A stretch of 64,000 nucleotides of DNA from Phytophthora sp. 'mugwort' (taxonomy: Eukaryota; Oomycota; Peronosporomycetes; Peronosporales; Peronosporaceae), in assembly GCA_033558025.1 (NCBI GenBank), contig JAUCEF010000002.1, positions 2,790,001-2,854,000 on the forward strand, in the 5' to 3' direction. Below the pieces are notes generated by a model. The model worked only from the letters and a program-made list of their open reading frames with translations, made no database searches and was not told the DNA's origin. This document shows, one piece after another, positions 60,446-64,000 of the stretch; position 1 is the first letter of the stretch, and every line of letters starts with the position of its first letter. The translations under genes and the position numbers were made by a program.

Positions 60446-61354
60446 TCATTCGTCCGCCTTTTCCTTCCGTGAACCGCGAAGCCTGGTCTGGTCCAACGAC
60501 ACGTCCAAAGCCATCACGGGGCTTTCTTCTTCCAATTGAATCTCCCCAGATGGATGAGCAAAACTCCTAGCGATTCTACGCCTGCCTTGCGCAGCAGCGT
60601 CATGCCTTGCCGCGATAGTATCTGCGTCGTCGTCACCGCCGATGCCCAGCAGGTTGTTCATGACGTTCAGCGCGTTACCAGACAAGGCGGTTCCGTCTCC
60701 AAACAGAAACACGAAAAGCACGAAGCCCAGGACCAGCACCAGCGGCACGGAGCACATGACCACACCTACCTTGAGGGGCGACGTGGTGGCTCTCTCCGAC
60801 ATGGGGGTGCACGTGCGGCGTCTGCTCCTTCTGAGTCCTGCGCGTCGCCGCTCCAGCTCTTGTATCCAGTAGTTGTGCTCATTACTGTTCTCCTGCGGGT
60901 TCGGCTCCTCCTGACCGTGAGCGCGCGCTAGCGGCTTAAGCAGTGGCGTGCGCTCGGGTAGCCTCTTCATGGGTGCCTGTCGAGCACTGTAGCCGCTGAT
61001 CTTGCTGATGCTGTACATGTCAGGAGCGAGCTTGGGTTTGGCCGTGGCCTTGATGGGCTTGGGCTCGCGCTCGCCCTGCAGCAGCAGCTTGAGCGCTGTC
61101 TGCGTTCGCTCTGAGAGCTGCAGCGAGGCCCGCGTGCGCGCGAAAGCCGTGTCGGGGCGCTCGTAGTATTCCTCGACACGGCGCTGATCCGGCAATGGTG
61201 ACGTAAACTGCGACACGGGCTGGTGCTCCGGGATGCTCTGCGGGATGTGAAAGCTGCTATTGCTGGCCGAGCGGCTGAAGGAGCCGTAGGACGAGCCCAG
61301 CGGCCGGCTGGACGGCCGCTGTGTCTTGAGATCCAGCGCCGCAGACCAAAACAT
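60446..61354 (-). CDS. Predicted single-pass membrane protein, oomycete-type hypothetical
   Basis: 302 aa if started at ATG 61354 (MFWSAALDLKTQRP). The open frame reaches further up, to 61408, but without an ATG, and an AG just above could be a 3' splice site, so an upstream exon is possible. The N-terminal two thirds are polar, with many Ser, Pro and Arg and a short helical segment (LSERTQTALKLLLQGERE). An RRRAGLRRSRRR cluster precedes one clear transmembrane segment (VGVVMCSVPLVLVLGFVLFV, about residues 220-240). About 80 polar residues follow. The positive-inside rule suggests a cytosolic N-terminus. I recognise no domain. Its 3' end is 257 bases from the end of DPM1, convergent. Confidence 0.7.
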   Translation of the reverse strand: MFWSAALDLKTQRPSSRPLGSSYGSFSRSASNSSFHIPQSIPEHQPVSQFTSPLPDQRRVEEYYERPDTAFARTRASLQLSERTQTALKLLLQGEREPKPIKATAKPKLAPDMYSISKISGYSARQAPMKRLPERTPLLKPLARAHGQEEPNPQENSNEHNYWIQELERRRAGLRRSRRRTCTPMSERATTSPLKVGVVMCSVPLVLVLGFVLFVFLFGDGTALSGNALNVMNNLLGIGGDDDADTIAARHDAAAQGRRRIARSFAHPSGEIQLEEESPVMALDVSLDQTRLRGSRKEKADE

Positions 61355-61878
61355 TTTCAGCCACGAGGAAGCAGTGGACGGGTGTTCCACTTGGTTTACA
61401 GCCAGCACAACCTGTTAATTAGGCTTCTCCTGCTGCTGGTGGTTGGAGCCGCTCGCTGTCCGCCACCTTGGTGCTAATCGCAAAGTGGGGAGGGCTCCGG
61501 ATGTGTATAATAGGAATGAAGCCTCTGGTTAGGGTGCTTGGCCTTGGCGTGTTGAAGCTGCGGCGGATCTTTTGGCAACACCAGACACCGACGCCTCTTG
61601 GGGCCTGAGTCGCAGCCGCTTTGGCGCCACTGGTGACGCAGGTTTCAGCTCCGCGAAGTTTCCTGGCTGATTCGACCTCGACCTGGCAAGTCGAATTGTG
61701 AGCTGCGCGAAGGGGTTTACACCAGAGAGAAATAGACACGGCGGCTCGACATACTGGAATCAAGCTTAAAAATCGAAATTTAAACTATTCTGTAGATAGT
61801 CGACCCTAGCCCTCAATTATCCGACCCACCGATCCACCCACGCAACCTCTCGTAAGGAATAACTGACAAAGCGACTGC
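61355..61878. other. 5' flank of the membrane-protein gene
   Basis: A minus-strand frame at 61763-61419 lies in the expected leader and has no known domain. No other gene was seen. Confidence 0.35.
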
Positions 61879-62141
61879 TACACTGCCGGTCACAATAAAC
61901 CGGCCATCCATATTTGGTTGTCTGGGCTGCGATTTTGAGATGTTGTTCGTGCTGCCCGGTGCAATACGAACATAGCTCTCATACAACTTTCCCTTGAGTA
62001 TGCCGGTCCAAACTACACAAACATCGTATTGCACCAGGCAGCACGAACAAAAACATATCAAAAGCGCAACCCAGACAACCAAATATGGGCAGAGTTACCA
62101 CCCAAAACGTGGGTGGCCGGTTTATTGTGGGCGGCAGTGTA
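61879..62141. mobile_element. Fold-back MITE with TA target duplication
   Basis: A 259-base element at 61881-62139 flanked by TA on both sides. The ends are inverted copies: the left starts CACTGCCGGTCACAATAAAC and the right, read on the other strand, starts CACTGCCGCCCACAATAAAC, both continuing CGGCCAYCC. The inverted repeat goes on inward with TTTGGTTGTCTGGG and GTTCGTGCTGCC and GGTGCAATACGA, so most of the element can fold on itself, with gaps. No ORF. TA duplication and the termini suggest mobilisation by a Tc1/mariner or pogo-type transposase. Confidence 0.85.
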
Positions 62142-63844
62142 GAGCCAGCAAGTAAACTACTTTAATTGGCGCGTTATGTCATAACATGTACGTGTATTAC
62201 TTTCCAGAGTTCTCTTGTCTCGAGGCTGCCTCCCCAAGCAGCCTCCTCAGAAAAGAGATCGGTACATGCCGGCGGTATCGGTTGCGAACGCGTTCGAATC
62301 GGGATGCCTACCCCGCCGGTGCTGCAATGTTTCTGCCGCCGCTCTGGTATGCTAATGCGGCTGATCGTCATTGTCGCGCTTTGCGCTTCTGCTGCACTGT
62401 GACAGCTATCCTATTAGGATATTCCTAGTAGCGGAGCAGGACCTGATGCGGCTTAATCCAGCTGCCGCCAACGACGCAAAACCGCGTTGTTGTCGACAAT
62501 GCGGACAATTTGTCGAGCAGAGATCACCAATCTCTGTTGCTATGCAGCATCATAGCTCAAGTTTATTCGACACGACACGATTACAAGTCCGAATATGCGA
62601 CCTGGGCTAGCCGTAAAGTGTGACAAACTGCCAACGCCACCATAACGTGGCGTTTGGGGCTGGCGAAAGCGCAACGGCGTCCGTGATCGGAGGACTCGAT
62701 GACAGGGCGGCCAAATCCACTACAGCAAAGCCTCGCAGTACCCGAACTGCCACTGCTAACCAGTCGATCCCGATCCAGTTGAAGGCGGACTGGTATCCTT
62801 GCCACGTCAGCGGGATCAGAAACGGCCCCCGTTCGAAGATCCCGCGGAATTTTCTGTGGATTGCCTCAATCTTTGTGCTTGCTCTTAGCGGCCAGAGAAG
62901 GGCTGCTAAGTTGTACATGTAGGAAGACTGCAGAATGTATTCTCTGCTATCAAAACCAATCAGCTGTAAACGTGTAGGTTCCTTAGCGCATACCCACTTC
63001 AACCAGCACTGAGGCGACCAAGAGACAATTTGCTGTCATCTTGGAGCGCGGTCTTTCGGCGGTACCGTTCGCGACGCTAATCTTATATCGGCACAACCGC
63101 CGCGGCCTTGTCTTTCAGGCATGAGCAAAGGATGTGATACATGTAGTATGTGCACCCCATCTTCATCGAACCGACGATTAAGAAGTGGCCACACTTCCTC
63201 AGCGTGACTTGCATTGCGTCTCATCGAGCACGCTACAAAACTCCGTCAGCTCGACAATAAACTTATGGAGCGGTACTAGCTCCGCAGTGGTTGTACATGG
63301 TACACTGTATCGTGCCCGTCGTTTTTTTTTCTATTCTTCATTAAGCTTGCAGCTTCGAGTCGTGCTGCTTTGGTCTCCCTTCCAACTTTTAAGTGCACAC
63401 GTCGAGTGATTGCCAATTAGCAGTGGAAGCCCCCCAACGAAGCCTCGTGACTCCCTTACCGATACTCACGAGTCGTGAGCAAGGTCTCGTCGGGTCCGCG
63501 TCGAGAAGGTACAACGTTGAACGATAGCACGACGCTATAACGGAGTTAACAAAAATACATTACACTTTAAGGCTAGTCAGCAACCTACTTTGCTACCCTA
63601 CTTGGCTATTGGGATCGATTTGGGTCTTGTGGACCCAAAACTTGGGTACGAAGTATCCAATTGGTGTCCAAAACAGGTCCATTTTCTCGAAAGTGGGTAC
63701 CCTGAAACCCATTTTAGTCCAGAAGGAAACCGGTGGACGTCCCAAGACGTCTCTGGGCCGAGTTGGACATTTGCAGGACCGATGGGGTCTATGCAAAAAC
63801 CAAGTATAACCCGATGAACCAGGTGGTGGTGAGCCACCTACTTC
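62142..63844. other. Unassigned DNA
   Basis: Several frames of 60-130 codons are open, the longest at 63002-62607 on the minus strand, but none shows a domain I recognise. The last part (63600-63844) has many short inverted repeats and no convincing gene. Confidence 0.35.
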
Positions 63845-63846
63845 TA

Positions 63847-63928
63847 GTGAGCTCAGATAGCTCAGCTGGTTAATCATCCATGTGTCAGACGGAAGCGGCC
63901 CGGGTTCGATCCCCAGGCCGACCAGACC
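63847..63928 (+). repeat. tRNA-derived SINE-like head
   Basis: It contains a good RNA polymerase III A box (TAGCTCAGCTGGTTA) and B box (GGGTTCGATCCCC) at tRNA spacing. The acceptor and D stems do not pair and the T stem has a mismatch, so it is not a working tRNA. This is the usual state of a SINE head. Its body probably runs to or past the window end. Confidence 0.6.
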
Positions 63929-64000
63929 TTTCGGACGATGGTTGGGGCTTGTCCGCGAAGGTTGGGATATTAGGGCTTATGACTGGACTGGTGGTCTCGG

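Noticed and set aside
62607..63002. 131-codon minus-strand frame as a gene
   Set aside because: Composition is protein-like in part, but no domain, start-site motif or conserved pattern was recognised; left unassigned.
63850..63925. Functional tRNA gene
   Set aside because: A and B boxes are present, but the acceptor pairs at about four of seven positions and the D stem does not pair.

Overview
This window looks like a gene island plus transposon-rich DNA from an oomycete, most likely Phytophthora or a close relative. The evidence is GC-rich compact genes with few, short introns (about 70-110 bp, GT-AG), small intergenic spaces, Inr/FPR-like start-site motifs, and decayed Ty3/gypsy, Crypton, hAT, Helitron and pogo elements of the kinds that fill Phytophthora genomes. 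An intact radial-spoke gene (RSPH9) fits an organism that makes flagellated zoospores. The species cannot be fixed from the sequence alone.

Layout. 1-9.4 kb: nested, broken Ty3/gypsy retrotransposons (gag, reverse transcriptase, integrase and chromodomain remnants, LTR-like DNA, and a foreign-looking AT-rich block). 9.6-11.5 kb: mitochondrial very-long-chain-type acyl-CoA dehydrogenase. 12.1-15.4 kb: a decayed Crypton tyrosine recombinase followed by an HTH/Ulp1-type cysteine peptidase ORF set. 16.8-29.0 kb: a dense block with a patatin-type triacylglycerol lipase, a GBP-like large GTPase, RSPH9 (divergent from the GTPase), a Dicer-type helicase without RNase III domains, and NEMF/Rqc2. 29.4-42.5 kb: mobile-element graveyard (gag-like ORF, hAT, Helitron, pogo-like DDE, tandem repeats). 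44.4-61.4 kb: a second gene block with a triplicated YrhK-type membrane protein, the DHX15/Prp43 helicase, a mitochondrial DEAD-box helicase, an IQ/coiled-coil/PX protein, a MYND-finger protein with a CSRNP-like region, a CDV3-like protein, a TTLL9-like pseudogene, DPM1, and a single-pass membrane protein. 61.4-64 kb: a fold-back MITE, unassigned DNA and a tRNA-derived SINE-like tail.

The host genes cover lipid use (lipase releases fatty acids, acyl-CoA dehydrogenase oxidises them in mitochondria), RNA and ribosome handling (DHX15, mitochondrial DEAD helicase, NEMF, Dicer-type helicase), membrane and protein modification (PX protein, DPM1, GBP-like GTPase) and the axoneme (RSPH9, TTLL9 relic). 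They are not an operon. The most interesting items are the split Dicer-like helicase, the frameshifted TTLL9 relic not visible as one ORF, the fold-back MITE whose terminal motif also occurs beside the Ulp1 ORF, the Crypton/Ulp1 neighbourhood, and the MYND/CSRNP-like fusion.
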